Program-made: the position numbers and the translations under genes | Part shown: positions 47,982 to 56,372 of the stretch, piece by piece | How positions within the stretch are numbered: the first letter of the stretch is position 1 | Layout of the letters: each line of letters starts with the position of its first letter | DNA from: Billgrantia gudaonensis | GTDB taxonomy: Bacteria > Pseudomonadota > Gammaproteobacteria > Pseudomonadales > Halomonadaceae | Reading direction: 5' to 3' | Assembly: GCF_900100195.1 (NCBI RefSeq) | Contig: NZ_FNES01000008.1 | Span: forward strand, 1 to 64,000 | DNA length: 64,000 nucleotides | The notes under the pieces: generated by a model | What the model saw: the letters and a program-made list of their open reading frames with translations, nothing else | Told to the model about the DNA's origin: nothing | Databases searched by the model: none

Positions 47982-47999
47982 GGCTCTCTCCGCCCCAGG

Positions 48000-48566
48000 T
48001 CAGGACTCATCGCCCAGTGCCGCTTCCAGTTCCGGCCACAGCCGCTGGAAGTCGATCGCCAGGCGGGAGTAGTCATCTGCCAGCCAGGGCGTCAGCTCGG
48101 CCAGTCGATTGGCCCCGGACAGACGTCGACCGATCCCTTCCACGGCCTGGCAGGTGAAGTCGAAGTCGCGATAGCGGCGCAGCCAGTCCTGTTCGACCAG
48201 CAGAGGCATCATCCCTGCCAGTCGCGCCGGCGCGGGCCGCGAGGCGAGCAGCCGATAGCAGCGTGGAATCAGCATCGCTTCCTGCCCCTCTCGCCACAGC
48301 GAAACGGCGACGAAATGATCCCATACCAGGTCCAGCGCGATGCCGGCGTAGCGACGCAGCCCCGCCGGGGCGCGTCGCCGTGCCGAAACGACCGCCGGAT
48401 GGCGGTCTACGAAAGCATCGACGCGCCGATGATGACGAATGCCGTGAGCGATCGCCTCCGGCCAGGCCGCGAGGTCGCTCCCCTTCACCCCGTCGGCGAT
48501 CAGGTTGCCGTAGAGGAAGTCATCGCTGCCGCCGCGAGCCAGCCAGGCGTGGGCGAGGAAATTCAT
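48000..48566 (-). CDS. acpH: ACP phosphodiesterase (AcpH)
   Basis: A 188-aa HD-like phosphodiesterase removing the phosphopantetheine arm from acyl carrier protein. The start MNFLAHAWLARGG and segments GNLIADGVKG and HHRRVDAFVDRHP match the AcpH family (YajB). It lies 34 bp after tusE on the same strand and may be the last gene of the tus run. Confidence 0.9.
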   Translation of the reverse strand: MNFLAHAWLARGGSDDFLYGNLIADGVKGSDLAAWPEAIAHGIRHHRRVDAFVDRHPAVVSARRRAPAGLRRYAGIALDLVWDHFVAVSLWREGQEAMLIPRCYRLLASRPAPARLAGMMPLLVEQDWLRRYRDFDFTCQAVEGIGRRLSGANRLAELTPWLADDYSRLAIDFQRLWPELEAALGDES

Positions 48567-48600
48567 GCAGCCTGCCTCGCCATGACGCGTACGTGCTCGC

Positions 48601-48954
48601 TCACAGGCAGTGGGTGGGCTTGGGCAGCCCGGCCAGGCGAGCAGCGACCTTGGCAGGGCTGTCGGGGAAGAGTTTCATGAGGTACAACGAACGCCCCTTC
48701 TCCGGCCCGAGCGCCTGACCGACGGCCTTGACCAACGGCCGCATGGCCGGAGCGCTCTCGAAGCGGGCATAGAAATCGCGCAGTACTGCGATGACTTCCC
48801 AGTGTTCCTCGGTAAGTGTGCGGCCTTCTTCCTGGGCCAGTGCCGAAGCCACCTCGGGCGTCCAGTCATCGAGCGTCACCAGATAGCCTTCGGGATCGAG
48901 TGCGATACGGCGCTCGCCCACCCTGAGATAACGGTGAATCTCCGTGGTTGCCAT
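48601..48954 (-). CDS. tusE: TusE/DsrC-family sulfur carrier
   Basis: A 117-aa TusE/DsrC-family protein. The last step of the Tus relay takes sulfur from TusBCD to MnmA for 2-thiouridine at the tRNA wobble position. Family features are EGYLVTLDDWTPEVA, LTEEHWEVIAVLRDFY and the reactive Cys next to the C-terminus in PKPTHCL. It overlaps tusB by 1 nt. The complete tusBCD set beside it favours the tRNA role over sulfur oxidation. Confidence 0.93.
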   Translation of the reverse strand: MATTEIHRYLRVGERRIALDPEGYLVTLDDWTPEVASALAQEEGRTLTEEHWEVIAVLRDFYARFESAPAMRPLVKAVGQALGPEKGRSLYLMKLFPDSPAKVAARLAGLPKPTHCL

Positions 48955-49247
48955 CAGAACCAGCTCACTGTCTTGTCCGCTTCTTCCGTCAGCTCGACGA
49001 AGCCGTCGATGTCCACCACCTGGACGGTTTCGTCGCAGCGGCCCACCAGGCCTCGCGAAGCCAGATCCTCTCGCAGGGCGAAAAGTCGATTCGACACCGG
49101 CTCGAAATGGCGTACTTGGGAAGGTAGCGCACCGTTGACGCCGTCCTCGATCAGCAACAGGCGGTCCTCGGGTCCCATGCCGGCCAGCGCTTCGCGGTAG
49201 ACCAGGCTGGTGCCCGGCGCGCGATTGAGTATGTGCAGGATCATCAA
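48954..49247 (-). CDS. tusB: TusB (DsrH-like) sulfur relay subunit
   Basis: A 97-aa DsrH/TusB-family protein, a subunit of the TusBCD hexamer. It starts MMILHILNRAPG and has the LLLIEDGVNGAL segment of the family, and ends DKTVSWF. It lacks an obvious Cys in the TusD active-site position; the only Cys is in GRCDE. It is 18 bp after tusC. Confidence 0.9.
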   Translation of the reverse strand: MMILHILNRAPGTSLVYREALAGMGPEDRLLLIEDGVNGALPSQVRHFEPVSNRLFALREDLASRGLVGRCDETVQVVDIDGFVELTEEADKTVSWF

Positions 49248-49265
49248 GTGACCTCGGAATTTTCG

Positions 49266-49643
49266 TCAGAAGACCAGCACTTGCCGGTGTGACGCGAGCA
49301 TTGCCGCGATGCGTGTGGTATCGACGGGCACGACGGGAAGCATCAGCTCATCGGCTCTCAGCTCCAGCCGGGCCAGAGCCTCGGTATCGGCGAACAGCGC
49401 GTCGATGTCATACAAGGAAAGCATCTCGAGGGTCGCGGCCGTGCCTTTCTGGCCCAGCGCCCCACGGCCCTGCCCGTCCAGGAGAGCCAGTAGGCCATCC
49501 CCCTGGAACAAGAGACTCACCGTTTGCCCGAATGCGGCAGCGACCAGTGCGGCATCGAGCCCGTCGCGCAACCAACTGGTGCCATGGGGTGGATGGCGCA
49601 AGATGACCAAGAGGTCGCCTCGAGGTGCGGCGTGCCGATCCAT
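49266..49643 (-). CDS. tusC: TusC (DsrF-like) sulfur relay subunit
   Basis: A 125-aa DsrE/F-fold protein (TusC/DsrF). Characteristic is LVILRHPPHGTSWLRDGLDAALVAAAFGQTVSLLFQGDGLLALL. It lacks the catalytic Cys of TusD, as expected for this subunit. It is placed between tusD and tusB with 12- and 18-bp gaps, the canonical order. Confidence 0.9.
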   Translation of the reverse strand: MDRHAAPRGDLLVILRHPPHGTSWLRDGLDAALVAAAFGQTVSLLFQGDGLLALLDGQGRGALGQKGTAATLEMLSLYDIDALFADTEALARLELRADELMLPVVPVDTTRIAAMLASHRQVLVF

Positions 49644-49655
49644 GGAGTGATCTCC

Positions 49656-50048
49656 TCAGGGTGAAAACGTCACCAGGCGATCGCAGCGCTGACCAAGGTC
49701 GATCAATTGACCGAGCCCGGTCAGCTCGAAGGGCGATTTGAGGCTGTGCCCCATCTTGCCATGACGCGCGGCTTCTCGCTCGTCGAGGAGGCCTCGACGC
49801 AAGGCGGAAGCGATGCAGACCAGCAGCGCGGTAGCGTACTGCTCATGCAGCTCACTCCAGGCATCCGGCAGATGCGGCTCGTCCTGGGGCGGTGCCGCCA
49901 GGCGTGCGGCATTGTAGACGCCGTCGTGGTAGAAAAAGACGCTGTCGAGCGTATGGCCGCGAGTCACCACGGCCCGGGCGAAACGCAGCGCGGAGTGCGA
50001 CGCCTGTTGGCTGTAGGGCGCGCCCTGGACGAGCAGTGCGTAGCGCAT
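49656..50048 (-). CDS. tusD: TusD (DsrE-like) sulfur transferase subunit
   Basis: A 130-aa DsrE-family protein, the sulfur-accepting subunit of TusBCD. The N-terminus MRYALLVQGAPYSQQASHSALRFARA, FFYHDGV and the catalytic Cys in ALLVCIASALRRGLL (about residue 79) are visible. It is the first of the four tus genes, downstream of yccA. Confidence 0.92.
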   Translation of the reverse strand: MRYALLVQGAPYSQQASHSALRFARAVVTRGHTLDSVFFYHDGVYNAARLAAPPQDEPHLPDAWSELHEQYATALLVCIASALRRGLLDEREAARHGKMGHSLKSPFELTGLGQLIDLGQRCDRLVTFSP

Positions 50049-50064
50049 GGAATGATCGATGCCT

Positions 50065-50098
50065 CAAAATGCACGGGCCCCGCCGAGGCGGGGCCCGT
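50065..50098 (-). terminator. Intrinsic terminator of yccA
   Basis: On the minus strand a GC-rich stem of about 11 bp (ACGGGCCCCGC and complement, 50073-50098) is followed by GCATTTTGAGG. It sits 25 bp after the yccA stop and before tusD, so the tus genes probably have their own promoter or depend on readthrough. Confidence 0.7.
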
Positions 50099-50122
50099 CT
50101 ATCGTTGCCGCCCCGCGCCGTG

Positions 50123-50791
50123 TCAGTCGCTGCTCATGATGCCGAGCAGCGAAAGCAGGCTGACGAACAGGTTGTAGATCGAGACGTAGAGCGTGATGGT
50201 AGCCAAGATATAGTTGGTTTCTCCAGCACGGTGCACGATCTCGCTGGTCTGGTAGAGAATCGCCGCCGAGGCGAAGAGCACGAAACCGGCGGACACCATT
50301 AGCATCAACGAGGGGATCTGGAAGATCAGCCCGGCCACCATGGCCAGGATCAGCACGATGGCACCGGCCATCAGAAAGTTGGCCAGAAAACCGAAATCCT
50401 TCTTGGTCACCAAGGCCACCGCGGAGAGGCCCACGAAGGTCGCGCCCGTCATGGCCAGGGCGTTCATGATCAGTGCCGCACCATTGGGCATGGCGAGATA
50501 GGCACTGAGGATCGGCCCCAACGTGAAGCCCATGAAGCCGGTGAAAGCGAAGGTCGACAGCAGCCCCATGGCGGAGTTGGCAGTCTTGTGTACCAGGAAC
50601 ATCAGACCGTAGGCACCGATGAAGAACACCAGGATGTTCATCCGTTCGATACCCATGGCCATGGCGGCGCCGGCTGTCGCTGCAGAGAACAGCAGCGTCA
50701 TGGCCAGCAGGCCGTAGGTGTTGCGGAGCACTTTGTTGGTGCTGACCGCCCGAGACGTCCGCTGCGTTACATGAGTCTCTTGATAGGCCAT
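50123..50791 (-). CDS. yccA: Bax inhibitor-1/YccA-family membrane protein
   Basis: A 222-aa inner-membrane protein with seven TM helices. The start MAYQETHVTQR at 50791 is chosen because the upstream extension is unconserved. The Bax-inhibitor pattern is clear: NKVLRNTYGLLAMTLLFSAATAG, FTGFMGFTLGPILSAYL and the C-terminal ITLYVSIYNLFVSLLSLLG. E. coli YccA is a substrate and modulator of FtsH. The yccA-tus gene order is shared with Pseudomonas. Confidence 0.92.
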   Translation of the reverse strand: MAYQETHVTQRTSRAVSTNKVLRNTYGLLAMTLLFSAATAGAAMAMGIERMNILVFFIGAYGLMFLVHKTANSAMGLLSTFAFTGFMGFTLGPILSAYLAMPNGAALIMNALAMTGATFVGLSAVALVTKKDFGFLANFLMAGAIVLILAMVAGLIFQIPSLMLMVSAGFVLFASAAILYQTSEIVHRAGETNYILATITLYVSIYNLFVSLLSLLGIMSSD

Positions 50792-50883
50792 TGGTGCAGA
50801 GCTCCCTATGATTGATCTGGGTTGACCTTTGAGTTGACCTAGAATGCCCACTCCGGGTTCCCCGCGCAAGGCGTTGTTCGACC

Positions 50884-51351
50884 TCACCTCGATGCGGCTT
50901 CTTCCTTCCCATCGCCACGCAGGATCTCCCGTGCCACTCGGGCAGCCGTCACGCAGACATCCTCACCCGCTGCATCCAGGCCCGCCAGGTCGAGCCACTC
51001 CAGCTCGCTGGCGTCGCTGGCGGCGGCCTCATCGCCACCGCGCCACAGGAGACGGACCACCACGATCACGTAATGCGACAGCAACTCCCCTTCCGCGTCG
51101 TGGCTGAGCACGTCGATGGCGGTCAATACCTCGCGAGGCTCGGCCTCTACGCCGGTTTCCTCGCGCAGTTCGCGCGCCGCTGCGGATCGCAGGGTTTCTC
51201 CCGGTTCGACCTTGCCGCCGGGCAACGCCAGCCGACCGGCATTGGGCGGGTTGCGACGGCGAACCAGAAGAATGCGGCCGTCGCGCACCACCGCGGCAGA
51301 CACCGAGGCGATCGGGCGTAGCGCTTGGAAATGGCTGCGGTCATCGTCCAT
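50884..51351 (-). CDS. Nudix hydrolase
   Basis: A 155-aa Nudix-fold hydrolase. The Nudix box is intact: [24 protein letters not shown] (about residues 46-69), with the metal-binding REEXGV core. It resembles ADP-ribose or (d)NDP-type pyrophosphatases of the MutT/RPP group; substrate is unknown. It lies leftward between the tRNA-Ser terminator and yccA. Confidence 0.88.
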   Translation of the reverse strand: MDDDRSHFQALRPIASVSAAVVRDGRILLVRRRNPPNAGRLALPGGKVEPGETLRSAAARELREETGVEAEPREVLTAIDVLSHDAEGELLSHYVIVVVRLLWRGGDEAAASDASELEWLDLAGLDAAGEDVCVTAARVAREILRGDGKEEAASR

Positions 51352-51396
51352 CTCGCCATCTTATCATGCATGGCGCCGCCACTCCGTCGCCTACGC

Positions 51397-51440
51397 AAAA
51401 ACCCCGCAAGTCACTTGTCGAAGACAAGAACGAGCGGGGT
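51397..51440 (-). terminator. Intrinsic terminator of tRNA-Ser
   Basis: On the minus strand the outer stem CCCCGC ... GCGGGG encloses a second hairpin (TTGTC-TTC-GACAA) and is followed by a TTTTT run at 51397-51401. It begins about 20 bp past the tRNA 3' end. Confidence 0.8.
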
Positions 51441-51459
51441 GCTTGGCAATTCGAGTGAG

Positions 51460-51549
51460 TGGCGGAGGGACAGGGATTCGAACCCTGGGAAGGCTCTCAC
51501 CTTCGCCGGTTTTCAAGACCGGTGCATTCAACCGCTCTGCCATCCCTCC
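51460..51549 (-). tRNA. tRNA-Ser (anticodon TGA), CCA encoded
   Basis: A 90-nt minus-strand tRNA gene. The acceptor stem GGAGGGA pairs with TCCCTCC, the discriminator is G and CCA is encoded. The anticodon loop CTTGAAA gives UGA, which reads UCA-type serine codons. A long variable arm (type II) and the GGTTCGAATCC T-arm confirm serine identity. It has its own promoter and terminator. Confidence 0.96.
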
Positions 51550-51564
51550 GGCTCACGGCGATGC

Positions 51565-51592
51565 ATCTTATCAGCTTTTCCGCCAAGGTCAA
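51565..51592 (-). promoter_or_regulatory. tRNA-Ser promoter
   Basis: On the minus strand TTGACC (complement of 51587-51592), a 16-bp spacer and TAAGAT (complement of 51565-51570) form a good sigma70 promoter. The -10 box ends 15 bp upstream of the first tRNA base. Confidence 0.7.
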
Positions 51593-51622
51593 GAGCAGTG
51601 TGCGATCAAGGCCTTACCTCGG

Positions 51623-53329
51623 TCAGTAGAGCCGCAAGCCAACGCGCGTGACCTTGTTGCCCTCCATCTGGCTGACTACCCAGTGAATGCCGTGCCAGTC
51701 GACGTCGTCGCCGACCACGGGATGCCCCCCCACGCGCAGCGAGACGAACTCCCCCAGCGTCATGTCGGTTTCGCCGGGGCTCAGCGTCAGGCCGTAGGCA
51801 CTGGCGATGTCGCCCATCCGTGCATCGCCGTCGAAGGTGAAGGTACCGAAGAAGGCGCGCTCCTGCTTGAGTCGGGTGTCGCCGCTGAACAGCCGATTGA
51901 GCGCTGGCAGGTCGTCGGCGCGGCCGATCACGCAGATCACGTCGCCCAGCCTGAGCCGGGTACTGCCCTTTGGGTGAAGCATGGCGTGTTCGCGAAACAG
52001 TGCCGAAATCACCGCGCCGGAAGGAAACCGCAATAGACGAATGGGTACGTCGTCCAGATCGCTGTTGTCGACTTGATAGACGAACATCTCGTAGTCGTTC
52101 TCGGGCAGGATGCCCAGTGGGCCGCGGTGGTTGGGCGTGACCCCCTTGGGAATTTCCACCTTCATCCAGCGCGCCATCAGCGGCAGGCTGCCACCCTGAA
52201 TGAGCAGGGACAGCAGCACGACGGCAAAGGCGACGTTGAAATAGAGCGAAGCGTTGTCCACCCCCCCGATCACCGGGAAGATGGCCAGTACGATGGGCAC
52301 CGCACCACGCAGCCCGACCCAGGCAATGAAAAAGAGCTCCCGCCAGCGAAACTTGAAGAACGGCTTGACGCTGATGAGCACGGCCAGAGGGCGAGCCACC
52401 AGTATCAACGCCAGGGCGACGAAGGAGGCAGGCAGCGCATAGTCGAGAAGCTCCGATGGCGTCACCAGCAGTCCGAGAATGAGGAACAGACCGATCTGAC
52501 TGAGCCAGGCAAGGCCGTCGTGCACGGGAAGGATGAAGTTGAGATGACGGCCCGGCTGGTTGCCGATCATCAGCCCGGTCAGATAGATGGCCAGAAAGCC
52601 GCTGCCCCCCAGGAATCCCGTCAACCCGAACACCGCGAAACCGAGCGCCAGGGCCAGCAGCGAGTAGAGACCCGGCGCCAGATCCAGCCAGCGGATCAGC
52701 CGTGCGCTGAGCCACCCCCCGCCCAGCCCGATGACCATTGCCAGGCCGAATTGGCTGACCAGGAACATCAGCGTCTCGGACACGCCGCCCAGGTCGCCGA
52801 CCAGCAGTTCGACCAGCAACAGCGTGAGGAAGATGGCCATCGGATCGTTGGTGCCGGACTCGATCTCCAGGGTGGCACTGACCCGCTCGTTGAGATGCAC
52901 GCCGCGACCACTGAGCATGGAGAATACCGCTGCGGCATCCGTGGAACCGACGATGGCACCGACTAGCAGCCCCTGCACGATCGTCAGGTCGAAGACCCAC
53001 ATGGCAATCACGCCGACCAGCGCGCTGGTCACGAAGACGCCCAGCGTGGCCAGCGAGAGTGCCGGTCTGAAGCCAACCCGGAAGGTCTTGAGGCGCGTGC
53101 GCAAGCCGCCGTCGAGCAGGATCATGGCCAGCGCGAGGTGGCCGATCAAGAACGCCAGCGAGTAATCGTCGAACTGGATGCCCAGCACGCCTTCCTCGCC
53201 CGCTAGCATGCCCAGGGCGAGGAAGATCAGCAGCAGAGGTAGCCCTACCATGCTGGAAAGACGACTGGCGACGACGCTCAGCGCGATCAGAAAACCGCTG
53301 AGCAGAAAAAGCGTATTGATGGTCTCCAT
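51623..53329 (-). CDS. CPA1-family K+/H+ (NhaP2/CvrA-type) antiporter with C-terminal regulatory domains
   Basis: A 568-aa inner-membrane cation/proton antiporter, close in length to E. coli NhaP2/CvrA. The start METINTLFLL at 53329 is preferred to an upstream ATG. A membrane domain with about 12 TM helices (1-390) carries SGTNDPMAIFLT, the conserved ion-binding ND pair, and GSTDAAAVFSML. A TrkA_C domain (about 410-480, RLGDVICVIG) and a CorC_HlyC-like domain follow. In a halophile such a K+(Na+)/H+ exchanger suits cytoplasmic K+ and pH control. It is convergent with nothing and lies upstream of tRNA-Ser. Confidence 0.9.
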   Translation of the reverse strand: METINTLFLLSGFLIALSVVASRLSSMVGLPLLLIFLALGMLAGEEGVLGIQFDDYSLAFLIGHLALAMILLDGGLRTRLKTFRVGFRPALSLATLGVFVTSALVGVIAMWVFDLTIVQGLLVGAIVGSTDAAAVFSMLSGRGVHLNERVSATLEIESGTNDPMAIFLTLLLVELLVGDLGGVSETLMFLVSQFGLAMVIGLGGGWLSARLIRWLDLAPGLYSLLALALGFAVFGLTGFLGGSGFLAIYLTGLMIGNQPGRHLNFILPVHDGLAWLSQIGLFLILGLLVTPSELLDYALPASFVALALILVARPLAVLISVKPFFKFRWRELFFIAWVGLRGAVPIVLAIFPVIGGVDNASLYFNVAFAVVLLSLLIQGGSLPLMARWMKVEIPKGVTPNHRGPLGILPENDYEMFVYQVDNSDLDDVPIRLLRFPSGAVISALFREHAMLHPKGSTRLRLGDVICVIGRADDLPALNRLFSGDTRLKQERAFFGTFTFDGDARMGDIASAYGLTLSPGETDMTLGEFVSLRVGGHPVVGDDVDWHGIHWVVSQMEGNKVTRVGLRLY

Positions 53330-53457
53330 AGACTCCTCGCAGCCGAGAGGGGCATTATGCCACGCACACGGGCTTCGCGTTGGCGAGTCCGCTGGCTTCG
53401 CCCAGGTGGGCAAGGATAAACTGGCGCCTCACCACTGGCTGGAGCACTGCCCCGCCC

Positions 53458-54729
53458 ATGATCAAGGCTCGCATCCTACGCGCTTTCGCCCCCTGGCTCG
53501 TCACGGCGCTCACCGGCCTAGCCCTGTCGCCAGCTCTCGCCGAGTCGGCTGGCGACGAGGAAGCCGTGCCGCCATTGCAGAACTCCGAAGCGATGTTGCC
53601 GCCTCCGCACGTCGGCATGCCCGATGAGCCCTTGGCTCCCGGCACGCCAAGGATCGTGGCACCGGTCATCGTTGAAGTTCCCCCTGTCGTGGAGGGGCCC
53701 TCCTTTCTGGATGAGTCGAATGCCGTTGAACCGACTTCCGAGGTGCTCGCTCCGGAAGTGCCCTCGGTGGCGTTCGAGCCGGCCGAACCGATCGCGCCAC
53801 CGCCGGTCACGGCTCTCACCGTCACCCTTGACTGGTATCTCAATCCTCAACATGCAGCGCTGCTGGTGGCACGCGAGAAGGGCTACTTCAAACGCCGGGG
53901 TCTGGACGTGACGCTGGTCAGCCCTGCCGATCCCAACGTGCCTGCCAAGCTGCTGGCTGCCGGGCGTACCGACCTGGCCTTGGGGCGGCAGCCCCTGCTG
54001 CACCTGCTGGTCGATCAAGGGATGCCACTGGTACGCGTGGCTACGCTGATCGATTCTCCGCTGTCGGGCATCGTGCTGCGCCAGGCATTGTTCGAGACGG
54101 AAACCGAAGAGGAAGGGGAACGCCCGAATTCGCCACAGACTCTGCCGCAATTGCACCTCGGCTATACCGTGCAGGACAGCGCCACCCTGTTGAACTCCCC
54201 CATCGCTAAGGACAATGGCCTACCGGAAGGCATGGAACTCGAAGACGTGAACTACGAGGTCATGGAAGCCATGCGCGAAGGCAACCTCGATGGCGTGGTC
54301 GTTCACCAACGTCATCTACTGCCGCGTCAGCTCGCCGACGAGGGCATTCCCACGCGCATTCTACGCCTCGAAGAGCATGGCCTTCCCGGCCATGATGGCT
54401 TGATTTTGATGGCCAATCGCGATCGCTTGAGCAGCAAGCGCGATGCCATTCGCGAACTCGTGGCCGCCCTCGAAAAAGCCACGCTATGGATCGTCAACCA
54501 TCGCGAAGAAGCCTGGGAGCTGATGACGGAAGCCGAACCTGCCCTGAACGATCCCATCATGTACGAGGCCTGGCAGGATGTCTTTCCACGCTTGGCTCAG
54601 CGCCCCGCCGCCGTGGATCAAGGGCGCTACGCTCGGTTCGAGAAAATGCTGCTGGAAGCGGGACTGATCGACGATGAAAGCCCCGTGGAGCGCCTGGCCA
54701 TCGACCTTGGTGCTCCCGCTGCTCGATGA
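53458..54729 (+). CDS. Orphan NMT1/THI5-like ABC substrate-binding protein with proline-rich linker
   Basis: A 423-aa exported binding protein. The start MIKARILRAF at 53458 gives a signal peptide ending at about ALA-ES (residues 1-30). Residues 35-115 are Pro/Glu-rich and probably disordered. An NMT1/THI5-type domain (SBP_bac_3-like) follows (from about 120: LTVTLDWYLNPQHAALLVAREKGYFKRRGLDVTLV), as in ThiY pyrimidine-binding proteins. There are no permease or ATPase genes beside it. It could bind a thiamine pyrimidine or related compound and work with a transporter encoded elsewhere; substrate unknown. Confidence 0.82.
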   Translation: MIKARILRAFAPWLVTALTGLALSPALAESAGDEEAVPPLQNSEAMLPPPHVGMPDEPLAPGTPRIVAPVIVEVPPVVEGPSFLDESNAVEPTSEVLAPEVPSVAFEPAEPIAPPPVTALTVTLDWYLNPQHAALLVAREKGYFKRRGLDVTLVSPADPNVPAKLLAAGRTDLALGRQPLLHLLVDQGMPLVRVATLIDSPLSGIVLRQALFETETEEEGERPNSPQTLPQLHLGYTVQDSATLLNSPIAKDNGLPEGMELEDVNYEVMEAMREGNLDGVVVHQRHLLPRQLADEGIPTRILRLEEHGLPGHDGLILMANRDRLSSKRDAIRELVAALEKATLWIVNHREEAWELMTEAEPALNDPIMYEAWQDVFPRLAQRPAAVDQGRYARFEKMLLEAGLIDDESPVERLAIDLGAPAAR

Positions 54730-54732
54730 CGC

Positions 54733-55515
54733 CTATGCTTCGAGGGAGGCCAGGAAGTCGTTGACGGCGGCCTGGAACGCTTCGGGCTGCTCGGCATGCA
54801 ACCAGTGGCCGGCGTCCTGCAAGGTCGCCAAACGGGCTTGCGGCAACACGTCATGCAGCCTCGGCAGCATGGCATCGGTCACATAGGGAGAACGGCCGCC
54901 GCGCAGCACCAGAACCGGACCGTCATAGCTACCTTCTCCTGCCGGCGCTTGCATGATGGCGTCATAGTCGGCCTCGATTTCGTCGAGACCGATGCGCAGC
55001 CGCAGCACGCCTTCGTCGTCGCGCTCCAGGTTGGTGGCGAGAAACAAGCGAATGGCGCGCTCTTCCACGTGCTCCGCCAACAGCGCATCGGCTTCGCGGC
55101 GATTGCGCGGCAGCCCTTCCTCGACCCGTCGCAATCCGGCAAACACGGCGTCATGGTCGTGGCCGTAGGCTTGGGGGGCGATATCGGCGACCACCAATGA
55201 GGCAACCCGCTGCGGATGCAGGCACGCCAGGCTGATCACGACCTTACCGCCCATGGAGTGCCCCAGCAGATGGGCGCGCTCGATTCCCAGCCGATCGAGA
55301 AGCGCCAACAGGTCGGCGGCCATGGCGGCATAACTCATGCCGTCGGCATGGGGCGAGCGGCCGTGGTTGCGCAGATCGACGGCAATCACACGGTACCGTT
55401 GCTGCCACTGCTTGACGTGAGAGCGCCAGTTGTCGGCACTGCCCAGCAGGCCGTGTACCACCACGAGGGGAGTGCCCTCCCCGCCCGTGTCCACATGATT
55501 GAGATCGACGGTCAT
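54733..55515 (-). CDS. Alpha/beta-hydrolase, YbfF-like esterase
   Basis: A 260-aa cytoplasmic alpha/beta-hydrolase. The nucleophile elbow is GHSMGGK (about residues 94-100), the oxyanion region is VVHGLLGSADNWRS, the acid Asp is likely in PVLVLRGGRSPYV or nearby, and His is in QDAGHWLHAEQPEAF. The last motif and the HGLLGSADNW start fit the YbfF esterase group. It is 24 bp after yhhQ on the same strand and may be co-transcribed. Confidence 0.88.
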   Translation of the reverse strand: MTVDLNHVDTGGEGTPLVVVHGLLGSADNWRSHVKQWQQRYRVIAVDLRNHGRSPHADGMSYAAMAADLLALLDRLGIERAHLLGHSMGGKVVISLACLHPQRVASLVVADIAPQAYGHDHDAVFAGLRRVEEGLPRNRREADALLAEHVEERAIRLFLATNLERDDEGVLRLRIGLDEIEADYDAIMQAPAGEGSYDGPVLVLRGGRSPYVTDAMLPRLHDVLPQARLATLQDAGHWLHAEQPEAFQAAVNDFLASLEA

Positions 55516-55539
55516 CGGACCTCCCGTATCGGTGACATG

Positions 55540-56211
55540 TCAGGCTCGCTGTGGCGCCAGATCCTGCTGGCCGGTGAGCATCACCAGACGGCGACTCAGC
55601 CAGGCAAGCAGCACCCCGTACAGCGGCAGGAAGAAGAGCAGGCTGATGGTCAGTTTGATCGCATAGTCGACCCAGGCGATCTCGATCCAGTTGGCGGCCA
55701 TGAAGGGGTCCGGGCTGTTATGGAATGCCACGGAAAAGAAAGCCGCCGTATCGGCCAGATTGCCGAAAACGGTCGATACGGCCGGTGCGATCCACCAGGC
55801 GCGCAGCCTGCGTAGCCGATCGAACACTTGCACGTCGAGCAGTTGGCCGAGCACGTAGGCCATGAAGCTGGCCACGGCGATGCGAGCGACGAACAGGTTG
55901 GGCTCGCCGAGCGCCTCGAGTCCCGCGAAGCTGCCGCGCGGAAAGACCACCGAGACCAGATAGGAGATCACCAGCGCCGGCAGCATGACGCGGATGATGA
56001 TGGCTCGCGCAGGCTCCTTGCCGACGAGCCGAACGGTGAGATCCGTCGCCAGAAAGATGAAGGGGAAACTGAAGGCCCCCCAGGTGGTGTGGAAGCCGAA
56101 CAGGGTGAAAGGGATCTGCACCAGATAGTTGCTGGCGGCAATGACAACAATGTGGAAGCTCACCAGCAGGACCAGGCAACGGCGATACTGGGCGGGAGAC
56201 AGCGCGAACAT
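55540..56211 (-). CDS. yhhQ: Queuosine precursor transporter YhhQ
   Basis: A 223-aa inner-membrane protein with six TM helices, matching YhhQ/DUF165 transporters for 7-cyano-7-deazaguanine. The start MFALSPAQYRRCLVLLVSFHIVVI and segments FATDLTVRLVGKEPARAII-like, QLLDVQVFDRLR and NLADTAAFFSVAF are typical. It imports preQ0/preQ1 for queuosine tRNA modification. A sigma70-type promoter lies 70 bp upstream. I looked for a preQ1 riboswitch in the leader and could not recognise one. Confidence 0.92.
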   Translation of the reverse strand: MFALSPAQYRRCLVLLVSFHIVVIAASNYLVQIPFTLFGFHTTWGAFSFPFIFLATDLTVRLVGKEPARAIIIRVMLPALVISYLVSVVFPRGSFAGLEALGEPNLFVARIAVASFMAYVLGQLLDVQVFDRLRRLRAWWIAPAVSTVFGNLADTAAFFSVAFHNSPDPFMAANWIEIAWVDYAIKLTISLLFFLPLYGVLLAWLSRRLVMLTGQQDLAPQRA

Positions 56212-56281
56212 GGATGGATCCTTTTTCGTGCGCGCGACAGCGCGGGAGGGGTGAGGGAACCCTCGTGAATGGAAGGGACGT

Positions 56282-56310
56282 AGTATACGCGCGAGCCCTT
56301 GTCAGGCCAA
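56282..56310 (-). promoter_or_regulatory. yhhQ: yhhQ promoter
   Basis: On the minus strand TTGGCC (complement of 56305-56310), a 17-bp spacer and TATACT (complement of 56282-56287) form a sigma70-type promoter. A GAGGG/CCCTC palindrome (56253-56264) lies in the predicted leader. Confidence 0.55.
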
Positions 56311-56323
56311 GGCAGTGAACGCC

Positions 56324-56349
56324 GCGACGCCGCCCGAAGGCGGCGTCGC
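56324..56349 (-). terminator. Hairpin after the acyl-CoA synthetase gene
   Basis: An 11-bp perfect stem (GCGACGCCGCC / GGCGGCGTCGC) with a CGAA loop lies 23 bp beyond the prpE stop. No U-run follows on the minus strand, so efficiency is doubtful. Confidence 0.5.
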
Positions 56350-56372
56350 AGAGCCGGTGACGACCCGAGGAA

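Noticed and set aside
56212-56290. preQ1 riboswitch in the yhhQ leader
   Set aside because: The leader has a GAGGG/CCCTC palindrome but lacks the A-rich tail and spacing of the preQ1-I aptamer.
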